NCBI GenBank assembly: GCA_964565715.1
Contig: CAZMGG010000032.1
Location: forward strand, 1 to 47,172
Direction of reading: 5' to 3'
DNA from: CAZMGG01 sp964565715
GTDB taxonomy: Bacteria > Planctomycetota > UBA1135 > UBA2386
DNA: 47,172 nt
Under the pieces are notes generated by a model. The model saw only the letters and a list, made by a program, of their open reading frames with translations, did not search any database and was not told the origin of the DNA. This document shows positions 24,780 to 31,894 of the stretch, piece after piece. The translations under genes and the position numbers were made by a program. The first letter of the stretch is position 1; the number at the start of each line of letters is the position of its first letter.

Positions 24780-26222
24780 TCACCGCTCGGCGTAGCCGCG
24801 CAGGGCGCAGGCCTCCAGCACGTCCACGTCGCGCACTTCGTCGGCCTCGTCCAGGTCCGCCACCGTGCGCGCCACGCGCAACAGCCGCACCCGCGCCCGC
24901 GCCGACAGGCCCTGCAGCCGCATCACCTCGTCGACCGTGCGCATCGCCGCCACGCTGATCCCGATCCGGGCGCCGAGCCAGCGGTCGGGCAGACGCCCGT
25001 TCGGCAGCCAGCGGCCCTCGCCCGGACGGTTGCGTGCCGCCTGTCGCGCTACCGCCGCCTGCACCTTCGCGCGCAGGGCCGCGGTGCTGCCCTCCCGGTC
25101 CACTTCGCCGCGGAACGCGTCCGGCGGCAGCGCCGGCACCTCGACCTGCAGGTCGATCCGGTCCAGCAGCGGCCCGGACACCCGCGCCTCATAGCGCTGC
25201 ACCAGCGGCGGCGGACACCGGCAGGGTCGCTGCGGATGTCCGCGGAAGCCGCACGGGCACGGGTTCATGGCCGCCACCAGGGTGAAGTCCGCGGGCAGCC
25301 GCACCGCGGCCCGGGCCCGCCCGACGGTGACCACCCCGTCCTCCAGGGGCTGGCGCAGCCCTTCCAGGGCGTCGCGGCGGAACTCCGGCAGCTCGTCGAG
25401 GAACAGCACGCCGTGGTGCGCGAGCGTCGCCTCGCCGGGCCGCACGTCGGCGCCGCCGCCCAGCAGGCTGGCGGCGGAACTGGTGTGGTGCGGCGCGCGG
25501 AACGGGCGCTGGTCCCCGGACGGCAGCGCGATGCCGGCGGCGGTGTGGATGCGCAGCACGTCGAGCCGCTCGCCGGGCAGGGTCGGCGGCAGCAGGCCCG
25601 GCAGGCGCCGCAGCAGCGCGCTCTTGCCGGCCCCCGGCGGCCCGGCGAACAGCAGGTTGTGGCGGCCTGCGGCGCACACGCAGAGGGCCAGTTTGGGGGT
25701 GCGGTGGCCGCGCAGGTCCTGGAGGTCCGGACCTTCGGCGGGGAACGGCTCCGGCAGCGGTACGGCGCGCGGCAGGTCCTGCTGGCCGCGCAGGAACAGC
25801 AGCGCCTGGGCCAGGTCCCCGGCGCCGTACACCTCGAGGCCGTCCACCAGGGCGCAGCGGGCGGCGTCCTCGGGGCTGGTCAGCAGCACGCGCCAGCCCC
25901 GCGCCCGCGCCGCCAGCGCCACGGCGACGGCGCCCCGGGCGGGCAGCAGCAGGCCGGCGAGGGACACTTCGCCGAACGCGCACAGACCGCGCGTTCGTTC
26001 CTCGGGCAGCAGGCCCGAGGCGCCGGCGAGCGCCAGCGCCAGGGGCAGGTCGAAGCCGCTGCCGGACTTGCGCAGGGAGGCGGGGGTCAGGTTGATGGTG
26101 GTGATGCCCCGGGGCGAGGGCAGGCCGAGCGCGCGGAAGGCGTGCAGCACGCGGTGGTAGCCCTCGCGGACCGACGCGTCGCACAGGCCGAGGATGCGCG
26201 GGGTGCCATCGCTGGCCTGGCG
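24780..26222 (-). pseudogene. comM: comM-like Mg-chelatase AAA ATPase, N-terminus missing
   Basis: From about 26222 down to the TGA at 24780 the frame encodes about 480 residues of a ComM/YifB protein: Gly-Leu-Cys-Asp-Ala-Ser-Val-Arg-Glu-Gly, Ser-Gly-Ser-Gly-Phe-Asp-Leu-Pro, Walker A Gly-Pro-Pro-Gly-Ala-Gly-Lys-Ser, Arg-Ala-Pro-His-His-Thr-Ser-Ser, Walker B Leu-Phe-Leu-Asp-Glu-Leu-Pro-Glu, and a Cys-rich Asn-Pro-Cys-Pro-Cys-Gly segment. ComM promotes branch migration during natural transformation. About 35-40 residues that normally precede Gly-Leu-Pro-Asp are absent. They are replaced by recB-like sequence in another frame, so there is no native start. The C-terminus is complete. Confidence 0.8.
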
Positions 26223-26413
26223 GCGATGGTGAAGGTCACGACCAGCACGCTGCCGAGGTCCTTCGCGTGGCCTTCCAGCAGCAGCCGCAGCACCATGCCG
26301 ACCAGGGTGTAGGTCTTGCCGGTGCCGGCGCTGGCCTCGAGCAGGGTGGTGCCGGGGCCGATCGGGGTCTGGGTCAGGGAGCTCGGTGAGGTCGGCGGCA
26401 CGGGCAGGCGCAC
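26219..26413 (-). pseudogene. recB: N-terminal fragment of a RecB/UvrD-type helicase gene
   Basis: Starting at GTG 26413, about 65 residues read as the beginning of a RecB helicase: Thr-Leu-Leu-Glu-Ala-Ser-Ala-Gly-Thr-Gly-Lys-Thr-Tyr-Thr-Leu (Walker A), Leu-Leu-Leu-Glu-Gly, and Val-Leu-Val-Val-Thr-Phe-Thr-Ile-Ala-Ala (motif Ia). Similarity ends at about 26219. There the comM sequence takes over in a different frame, and the helicase frame dies at 26087. This is a deletion or recombination junction, not a functional gene. Confidence 0.7.
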
Positions 26414-26466
26414 AGCCTAGGGCGGAGGGGGCGCTGGGGCGAATCGGGTTGCGCAAGGCAGCGCCG

Positions 26467-26516
26467 GTGCCGGGGATTCCCTGGTCGGGAGGTAACCGCT
26501 GGCGATTCCCCGGCAC
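26467..26516. repeat. Inverted repeat upstream of the IS91 transposase
   Basis: GTGCCGGGGA (26467-26476) and TCCCCGGCAC (26507-26516) are perfect complements with a 30-base spacer, 5 bp before the transposase start. It may mark the terminal region of the element or act in transposase regulation. I cannot fix the exact upstream end of the element. Confidence 0.4.
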
Positions 26517-26521
26517 AGAAG

Positions 26522-28054
26522 GTGGTGGGCAATCCTCCGGGGGTGCGGGAGCGGCGCACGCCGGAGACGACGGTGCTGTACCGGACCGTGCAGGCGCACC
26601 TTGCGACGTTCCTGCAAGGCATCGCGGATCGGGAACGGGCACTGCCGCGGTTCTGCGTGCGGGAACTGGAAGGGTTCCTGCGCTGCGGGATCCTCAGCTA
26701 CGGGCTGGCCCGGGTGTACTGCGAGCTCTGCCGGCGCGACGATGTGGTGGCGTTCTCGTGCAAGGGGCGGGGATTCTGCCCGTCCTGCGGCACCCGGCGG
26801 ATGGCGGACACGGCGCTGTGGCTGGTGGAGCGGGTGTTGCCGGCGGTGCCGTTCCGGCAGTGGGTGCTGTCGCTGCCGTACCGGGTGCGGCTCCTGTGCG
26901 CATATGACCCGGACGCGTGCACCGGGGTGCGGCGGATCCTGGTGCGGGCGGTGTCGGGCTTCTACGAGAAGCAGGCGCGGCAGCAGGGCCAGCCGCGGCC
27001 GCGGGCTGGCGCGGTGGCGTGGGCGCAGCGGTTCGATTCGGGGTTGCGGCTGAACCTGCACTTCCACGTGCTGTGGGCGGACGGGGTGTTTGCGCATCGG
27101 CTCGGCGGCAGGCCAGAGTTCGCCGAGCACTGCGAGGTGACCGACCGGCACATCGCGCACCTGGTGCGGGTGGTGCGGGACCGGGTGCTGCGGTTCCTGG
27201 TGCGGAGCGGGAAGTGGCGGGAAGCCGGTGCTGCGGTTGCGGACGATGAGTGCGAGCCGGAACCGGGCCTGGAGCTTGCGTCTGCGGCAGTGCAGGGTCG
27301 GACAGCGCTGGGTGAGCGTGCCGGGCAACGCGACCAGCGGGTTGGTCGCGGGAGCTGCGCCGAGCCGTTCGTGAAGGGACCGCTCTGCGCGGACGTGGAC
27401 GGGTTCTCGCTGCACGCGGCGGTGCGGGTGGCGGCTGGCGACCGCGAGCGGCTGGAGAAGCTGTGCCGGTATGCGGGGCGCCCGGCGATTGCCGAGAACC
27501 GGCTGTCGCAGCTGCCGGATGGGCGGGTTGCGTATCAGCTGAAGCGGCGCTGGCAGGACGGGACGACGCACGTGGTGTTGGAGCCGCAGGTGCTGCTGGA
27601 ACGTCTGTGCGCGCTGGTGCCGCGGCCGCGGCGGCACCTGGTGACGTACCACGGGGTGTTCGCGCCGGCGGCAGGGATCCGGCCGTGGGTGGTGCCGCAG
27701 GTGGTGGAGGGGGAAGGGGATGACTGCCGGCATGGTGCGGGGGCGGCGGAAGCCGGGGAGTCGGAACCGGAACCGGCAGTTGCCGCAGCGCTGCTGGCGC
27801 GCCGGAACGTGCCGCATGCTCCTGGCAGGCGGCGCCGTGGCCGCCGGCGGTACTCCTGGGCGGAGCTGCTGCGGCATGTGTTCCTGATCGATGTGCTGGT
27901 GTGCCGGCACTGCGGCGGCCGGCGCCGGGTGCTGGCGGCGATCCACAACCCGGAGGCCATCCGGCGGGTGCTGGTGTCGTTGGGGCTGCCGTCGGATCCG
28001 CCGGTGGTGGCGCCGGCGCGGGGTCCGCCTGAGCCGCAGCTGCCGTGGGAGTGA
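26522..28054 (+). CDS. IS91-family HUH transposase
   Basis: The 510-residue protein has an N-terminal zinc-binding domain (Tyr-Cys-Glu-Leu-Cys...Phe-Cys-Pro-Ser-Cys-Gly, about residues 63-90), then the rolling-circle transposase domain. The HUH metal motif is Leu-His-Phe-His-Val near residue 180, and candidate catalytic tyrosines lie in Cys-Arg-Tyr-Ala-Gly-Arg-Pro and Leu-Val-Thr-Tyr-His-Gly-Val-Phe. A C-terminal Cys-Arg-His-Cys-Gly-Gly knuckle is present near 460. Members transpose by a one-ended rolling-circle mechanism and can carry adjacent DNA with them. The gene is full length with no internal stop, so it may be active. Start is GTG 26522 or 26525. Confidence 0.92.
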   Translation: MVGNPPGVRERRTPETTVLYRTVQAHLATFLQGIADRERALPRFCVRELEGFLRCGILSYGLARVYCELCRRDDVVAFSCKGRGFCPSCGTRRMADTALWLVERVLPAVPFRQWVLSLPYRVRLLCAYDPDACTGVRRILVRAVSGFYEKQARQQGQPRPRAGAVAWAQRFDSGLRLNLHFHVLWADGVFAHRLGGRPEFAEHCEVTDRHIAHLVRVVRDRVLRFLVRSGKWREAGAAVADDECEPEPGLELASAAVQGRTALGERAGQRDQRVGRGSCAEPFVKGPLCADVDGFSLHAAVRVAAGDRERLEKLCRYAGRPAIAENRLSQLPDGRVAYQLKRRWQDGTTHVVLEPQVLLERLCALVPRPRRHLVTYHGVFAPAAGIRPWVVPQVVEGEGDDCRHGAGAAEAGESEPEPAVAAALLARRNVPHAPGRRRRGRRRYSWAELLRHVFLIDVLVCRHCGGRRRVLAAIHNPEAIRRVLVSLGLPSDPPVVAPARGPPEPQLPWE

Positions 28055-28258
28055 ACTGACCAACACCGGGCAGGACCGACCGCGGGAAGGTCGCGTCGCG
28101 GGAGCGGTGCGGGCTGGGGTCGGCCAGGAGGGCAGAATGGGCCGGATCCAGGGGCTTCAGCGGAGTCCGGGAGGCCGGGTGGACGCCCGGCGACGGGTCA
28201 GGGATGCTCTGCCGGTCGGCTCCGGGTGGTCCGGAGCGTCCTTGTACTTCCTACCCGC
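27965..28258 (+). repeat. IS91 end, copy 2 (inside the complete element)
   Basis: Identical over 294 bp to 22818-23111. It spans the last 30 codons of the transposase and the downstream non-coding end, which in IS91-like elements carries the replication origin for transposition. The sequence after it (28259 onward) is unrelated to that after copy 1. Confidence 0.9.
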
Positions 28259-28265
28259 GAACGGC

Positions 28266-29072
28266 CTACGCGCTGCGTTGGTTGGCGGACTTCAGAGTTC
28301 GCATGGCTCGCTTGATTAGATTCCTGACTTGCGGGTCCTCGTCGACCAGCCGTTTTTCTAGAAAGGGGTAGGCTGGCCATCCATCCTCGCCCATCAGCTC
28401 CAAACTGTAGGCCGCCATGGAACGTATGGACGGATCGGGGTCCTCCAACAATCGGATGTTTGCGTCGACCGCGAGATGCACATCGCCGCACACGAAGTAC
28501 AGTGCTCTGGCAGCCCAGCCTCGCACCCGCGGGCTCGCGTCGCCCAAGCATGATATCAACCGAGCATGACCTTGCACTGCAGCGGGTCCAATCATCAGTA
28601 GTGCGCCAACCGCGGCTTCGCGAACTGCTGGAGCGGGATCATCGAGCGCCTGAAGGAGCGGCGGAACGAGCACGCCGATCTTCCTGGCAATGGCCCCACC
28701 AGCATGCTGGTCTCGATCGAGGGCCGCCAGCGACGCCGCACGACTTGGTGAGCGCCAGAGCGAACTCCAACCCCTGAGGTCATGGAACAGGCTGGACAAG
28801 GCGAACGAGGCAGCGGCTCTCTCCTGCACTGATCCGCAACTCAACTGTGCCAACCATTCCGAGCACGACTTGCCATGGTAGATCCATGTGCTTGTGTCGA
28901 AACCTGCAGGCGCAGACTCTGGCGGCTCTACTGACGCAACCAGGCTTGATCCGCGCTGGTCAGTAACGGGAACGCGGTCCATGGCGACTGGCGAACAAGC
29001 CGTCGTGCCTACTACAACACACACCATCATTATGATTGCCTGCATGGTTGGTGCTAGCAGACACCTTCTCAT
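28266..29072 (-). CDS. HEAT-repeat lipoprotein
   Basis: The 268-residue protein starts at ATG 29072 with AGGAG 3-7 bases upstream. A signal peptide ends in Gly-Thr-Thr-Ala-Cys near residue 26, so it is probably a lipoprotein. Residues about 130-260 contain four HEAT-like repeats with the pattern Asp-Pro-x-Pro-x-Val-Arg-x-x-Ala-x-x-Ala-Leu (for instance Asp-Asp-Pro-Ala-Pro-Ala-Val-Arg and Asp-Ala-Ser-Pro-Arg-Val-Arg). Such repeats bind other proteins. It is the last gene of the sigma-led operon, 5 bp after the cysteine-rich gene. Its stop is only 7 bp from the IS91 end, so the element sits exactly at the operon's end. GC is lower than in the chromosome. Confidence 0.8.
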   Translation of the reverse strand: MRRCLLAPTMQAIIMMVCVVVGTTACSPVAMDRVPVTDQRGSSLVASVEPPESAPAGFDTSTWIYHGKSCSEWLAQLSCGSVQERAAASFALSSLFHDLRGWSSLWRSPSRAASLAALDRDQHAGGAIARKIGVLVPPLLQALDDPAPAVREAAVGALLMIGPAAVQGHARLISCLGDASPRVRGWAARALYFVCGDVHLAVDANIRLLEDPDPSIRSMAAYSLELMGEDGWPAYPFLEKRLVDEDPQVRNLIKRAMRTLKSANQRSA

Positions 29073-29077
29073 CGCTC

Positions 29078-30310
29078 CTATGAGAAGCAGGACTCCTTGT
29101 CTGGCTGGCTAGCCTCCCACCAAAGCCAAATTTGTGTGGGTGTCATTGGCCCAGGCAGCACCCAAGGGTACATTGGACCGGCCACTGGTGGGTCCGTATT
29201 ACACTTGGCGTTCCCGGCCGGGCCACAATGACCCTTGAAGTAGTAATTGATGGTCTTACCATCATTCACAACCAGTGCGAGTACGCAGCAATCCTTGCAC
29301 TTCGCGGTCTTGGGCGCGCAACCGCTTCGCACCTTGATAAACAGTACAGCCTGCGATGGGTTCAGTGCAACGTCGTCCATCACAGGCATGGTGGTTTCTT
29401 TGCGGCGTATCATATCGTCCCAATCGGCGGTCAGTTGAGCATAGCTACGCCGGTTATTACTGACATCATTCCATTTGTCGGGATGCCATACTTCATACCC
29501 GTGCGGTTTGCCGCCAGGAACAACTGTGCCTGCATCATACTCATCCCAGTCGAATGAACATGAACCAGAATCCTCTTTGTCATTCGGGATCCATGTGACA
29601 TGGGCTTCCCATGTCCAGGGTCTTGCTATTTCACCCGGATTCTGGCCTTTCACCTCTGCGCCCATCTTGACGCACAGTTTCTGAACACAGCAACACTCAT
29701 CAATTCCCTGACCATCCCCGTTTTCATCGGTCGGTGGATCCCCGGCACATGGCAGGCACTCCTCATGATACGGGTCCAGACACACCTCATTCCGAGTCGG
29801 GTGCTGGAATCCGCAGATCCTGCCGCGCCCCGGCACTTCGCAGCACCAGAGGTCTCCGCTCGTTAGGCCTCCGGGGCCCGGGGCGGCCAACCGTGGCCCA
29901 GAACCATCTCCTCCCCATCGCACGAAGCCCTCAAGATCACGGGTCTCCTGGTGCAGCCCCTCCCTGGCATTGGCCGCCAATGCTCTGATGGCTCCGGCTG
30001 CGAGCCCGTTGAACCTCCTGCTCAACTCTTCGCGCAAGGACGCCATCAGACTGCTGCGGTCCCAGATCGACCCATCGTAGTCGGGCAACCAAGCGACTGT
30101 CGACAACAAGTTTGACCCGCACCCGCCCGAGCACCCGCCACAGTTGCAGTTGCCGTCGCAACCGCAATCGCCACCGCAGCCACTGGACCCCTTGCCACCA
30201 GGCGAAGACCGCCGAGCCTTGCAACTTGTGCGATCCCAGACGTCGCCCAGCCCGTCGTCGGGCAGGCGCCAGCCTGGGCGCGAGGCTGGGGAGAGAGTGG
30301 CACAACCCAT
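29078..30310 (-). CDS. Cysteine-rich protein with Gly-Cys repeat tract, unknown family
   Basis: With start ATG 30310 the protein has 410 residues. Residues 41-66 form a Gly/Cys/Asn tract with Cys at 45, 49, 51, 55, 57, 60 and 64. More cysteine clusters follow: Trp-Cys-Cys, Cys-Leu-Pro-Cys, Glu-Cys-Cys-Cys-Val-Gln-Lys-Leu-Cys, and Lys-Cys-Lys-Asp-Cys-Cys. The C-terminal half is rich in Trp, Pro, Asp and Lys and looks like a compact beta fold. No signal peptide is evident from this start. It may be a disulfide-linked or metal-binding structural protein. It follows the 142-residue gene by 20 bp and is followed by the HEAT lipoprotein with a 5-bp gap. I do not recognise the family. Confidence 0.65.
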   Translation of the reverse strand: MGCATLSPASRPGWRLPDDGLGDVWDRTSCKARRSSPGGKGSSGCGGDCGCDGNCNCGGCSGGCGSNLLSTVAWLPDYDGSIWDRSSLMASLREELSRRFNGLAAGAIRALAANAREGLHQETRDLEGFVRWGGDGSGPRLAAPGPGGLTSGDLWCCEVPGRGRICGFQHPTRNEVCLDPYHEECLPCAGDPPTDENGDGQGIDECCCVQKLCVKMGAEVKGQNPGEIARPWTWEAHVTWIPNDKEDSGSCSFDWDEYDAGTVVPGGKPHGYEVWHPDKWNDVSNNRRSYAQLTADWDDMIRRKETTMPVMDDVALNPSQAVLFIKVRSGCAPKTAKCKDCCVLALVVNDGKTINYYFKGHCGPAGNAKCNTDPPVAGPMYPWVLPGPMTPTQIWLWWEASQPDKESCFS

Positions 30311-30330
30311 GGCAGATGAGCCTGGCCAGG

Positions 30331-30759
30331 CTATGGCTTGACCGCCCGGTTGAAGAACAGCGGCGGGAACAGCCGGATCTGGATCCACTCGCCAGACGCA
30401 CCATCCTGCGCCTCGATCTTGAGCCGGACCAGTTCCTTCAACCCCTTGGCGATGGAGCTGGTGGATGCCACCGACTGGACCAGCAACTGCTTGACCTTGG
30501 TCGGATTGGATCCGGCAGGATCGAGGATCAGCTCCAGTTCGTTCGTGCCGGCCGAGTCCTTCACCACGTCGCCGGGGCCGGCGTCCTCGGCGTTCTTGGT
30601 GTAGAGCGTGATCCGCAGGGTCATGCCCCCGCCACCGTTGTTGTCCCAGTCGATCATCTGCGCCCGGACGAACATGTCGTCGCCGCCGCGCGAGCCCCAG
30701 TCGGTGAACAACTCCTCGCCCAGGAAGAACTTGCGGCCCGGAATCATGTTGGTTGCCAT
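30331..30759 (-). CDS. Small hypothetical protein, paralogue of the preceding gene
   Basis: This 142-residue protein starts at ATG 30759 with GAGGAAGG upstream. It shares a pattern with its 113-residue neighbour: Glu-Leu-Phe-Thr-Asp-Trp-Gly-Ser-Arg-Gly-Gly-Asp-Asp, then a beta-rich middle with Tyr-Thr-Lys-Asn-Ala-Glu-Asp-Ala-Gly-Pro-Gly, then Leu-Lys-Glu-Leu-Val-Arg-Leu-Lys-Ile and a C-terminal Arg-Leu-Phe-Pro-Pro-Leu-Phe-Phe. No signal peptide or enzyme motif. The shared Arg-Gly-Gly-Asp-Asp near the start may be a functional motif. It probably forms a self-assembling beta structure, but this is a guess from composition. Confidence 0.75.
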   Translation of the reverse strand: MATNMIPGRKFFLGEELFTDWGSRGGDDMFVRAQMIDWDNNGGGGMTLRITLYTKNAEDAGPGDVVKDSAGTNELELILDPAGSNPTKVKQLLVQSVASTSSIAKGLKELVRLKIEAQDGASGEWIQIRLFPPLFFNRAVKP

Positions 30760-30776
30760 GGTAGCACCTTCCTCGA

Positions 30777-31118
30777 TCAGACGTGAGCCCGCTGGAACCA
30801 GGTCGCCGGCAGGATGCGGTACAGCACCCCCGTCCCGTTGACCGCCTTGATCTTGAACCGGACCAGGTCCTGCAGTTCGCCGTTCACCTCCACCGTCCAG
30901 AAGGTCGTCCCGGTGACCAGCGTCCAGGCGGTGCTGTCCACCACCTTGGTGCCAGGCCCCGTGTCGTTGGTCGACTTGGTCCAGATCTCGATCTCCACGC
31001 CCGCCGATGCACCGATGGCCGAGATGACCTCGTGCGTGAAGACTGCGTCGTCGCCGCCGCGCGACGACCACTCGGTGAACGCTTCCATGCCTGCCAGCAA
31101 CAAGGCGCCGATGTTCAT
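30777..31118 (-). CDS. Small hypothetical protein, tandem paralogue
   Basis: The 113-residue product starts at ATG 31118 (GGAG and AGGTG upstream). It has Ala-Phe-Thr-Glu-Trp-Ser-Ser-Arg-Gly-Gly-Asp-Asp, then Trp-Thr-Lys-Ser-Thr-Asn-Asp-Thr-Gly-Pro-Gly, Leu-Val-Arg-Phe-Lys-Ile and a C-terminal Arg-Ile-Leu-Pro-Ala-Thr-Trp-Phe. All these blocks align in order with the 142-residue protein that follows 17 bp later, so the two arose by duplication. Position directly behind a sigma factor suggests they are the sigma factor's main targets or co-regulated structural parts. Function unknown. Confidence 0.75.
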   Translation of the reverse strand: MNIGALLLAGMEAFTEWSSRGGDDAVFTHEVISAIGASAGVEIEIWTKSTNDTGPGTKVVDSTAWTLVTGTTFWTVEVNGELQDLVRFKIKAVNGTGVLYRILPATWFQRAHV

Positions 31119-31203
31119 CACCTGCTCCGCTCCGGTTTCCTGCGCGGCCGGGCACCGTGCCCGTCCGGCCAACCATCTAGACGATCGGCAGCAACGTCGC
31201 GGC

Positions 31204-31761
31204 TCAGTTTTCTGCCGCGAGTCGATCCAGGTTCGTGCGGATGCGCTGTCGCATCTGCTGGACCGCCTGGGGTTTGCGTCCGGTGAGGTCGGCCAGGGCC
31301 TGGTCGGTGTGGAATCCGTCCGCGATCAAGCGGAGGAGGTCCAACTGGGCCGCCGTCAGGGCTGCCCGGACCCGCTCGGAAGCGAGGGCCCATCGCAGCA
31401 CGCAGTCTTCGCCCTCCTGGACCAGCACCGCGACGGCAGGTTCTTGCTTGCTGGCTTGCTTGCAAACCTCGTGCCGGGCCCTGGTCGCGGCTACAGCCCG
31501 TTCGTCCAGGACTCGGAAGCCGATCAGGGCGCTTCGGCGGAGCTGATCGATCAACCCCCGCTCCAGGATGACCGACGCCTGCCGTTCCAGTTCCTCCTGG
31601 CTCAAAACCTGCCAACGCGGCACGCGCTCCAGGATCCTCAGGCAAACATCCTGGACCGCGTCCTCGGGGTCGCGCTGACCCCGCAACACCCGCCGCTGCC
31701 GCAGCACACCGTCGAGCAACTCCAGGCGACAACGCTCGGTCCTCGGCAATCCGTTCTCCAT
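31204..31761 (-). CDS. ECF-like sigma-70 family RNA polymerase sigma factor
   Basis: From ATG 31761 the protein has 185 residues. Region 2 is seen as Arg-Asp-Pro-Glu-Asp-Ala-Val-Gln-Asp-Val-Cys-Leu-Arg-Ile-Leu (about residues 32-46) with a following Leu-Ile-Asp-Gln-Leu-Arg-Arg. Region 4 is at the C-terminus: Leu-Thr-Ala-Ala-Gln-Leu-Asp-Leu-Leu-Arg-Leu-Ile-Ala-Asp-Gly and Arg-Lys-Pro-Gln-Ala-Val-Gln-Gln-Met-Arg-Gln-Arg-Ile-Arg. No anti-sigma gene is adjacent. It is the first gene of the leftward operon and the closest gene to the right island junction. It probably drives this operon, but I see no obvious matching promoter motif. Confidence 0.8.
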   Translation of the reverse strand: MENGLPRTERCRLELLDGVLRQRRVLRGQRDPEDAVQDVCLRILERVPRWQVLSQEELERQASVILERGLIDQLRRSALIGFRVLDERAVAATRARHEVCKQASKQEPAVAVLVQEGEDCVLRWALASERVRAALTAAQLDLLRLIADGFHTDQALADLTGRKPQAVQQMRQRIRTNLDRLAAEN

Positions 31762-31869
31762 CGGCCGGCCACTCCTCGCAACTAGTACTAGGCGACGCGA
31801 GCGAGTTGACGCGGGTAGGCACGGGTTGGCGCGAGCAGTCGCGAGTCCCGCGCAGTCTGGGCCGGGGTC

Positions 31870-31894
31870 TTCGACTCCTACACGGCCCACCATC
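31870..31894 (+). repeat. Right attachment site (attR), copy of the tRNA-Val 3' end
   Basis: Exactly 25 bases identical to 22449-22473, containing the T-loop TTCGA, acceptor strand and CCA of tRNA-Val, but without the rest of a tRNA. It abuts the stop codon of the thioredoxin-like gene at 31895. Two imperfect copies of a GTTG(A/G)CGCG motif lie just inside the island (about 31803 and 31828), which could be recombinase arm sites. Confidence 0.8.

Larger units (their letters stand above)
26414..28258 (+). mobile_element. IS91-family (rolling-circle) insertion sequence
   Basis: The element consists of the transposase gene and a 204-bp downstream end. The downstream boundary (28258) is fixed by comparison with the isolated copy at 22818-23111. 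The upstream boundary is uncertain and lies between the recB fragment (26413) and the transposase start. GAAC, a target tetranucleotide reported for IS91, immediately follows the end at 28259-28262. Confidence 0.75.
22474..31894. mobile_element. Genomic island integrated at tRNA-Val
   Basis: The interval between the two 25-bp direct repeats is 9.4 kb. It differs from its surroundings: it carries an IS91-family element, an isolated copy of that element's end, two lower-GC blocks of orphan genes (about 23.1-24.75 and 28.26-30.3 kb), gene remnants and a five-gene operon led by a sigma factor. No tyrosine or serine integrase is visible, so the island is either degraded or was mobilised in trans. 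Removing it would place tRNA-Val directly next to the stop of the thioredoxin-like selenoprotein gene. Confidence 0.65.
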
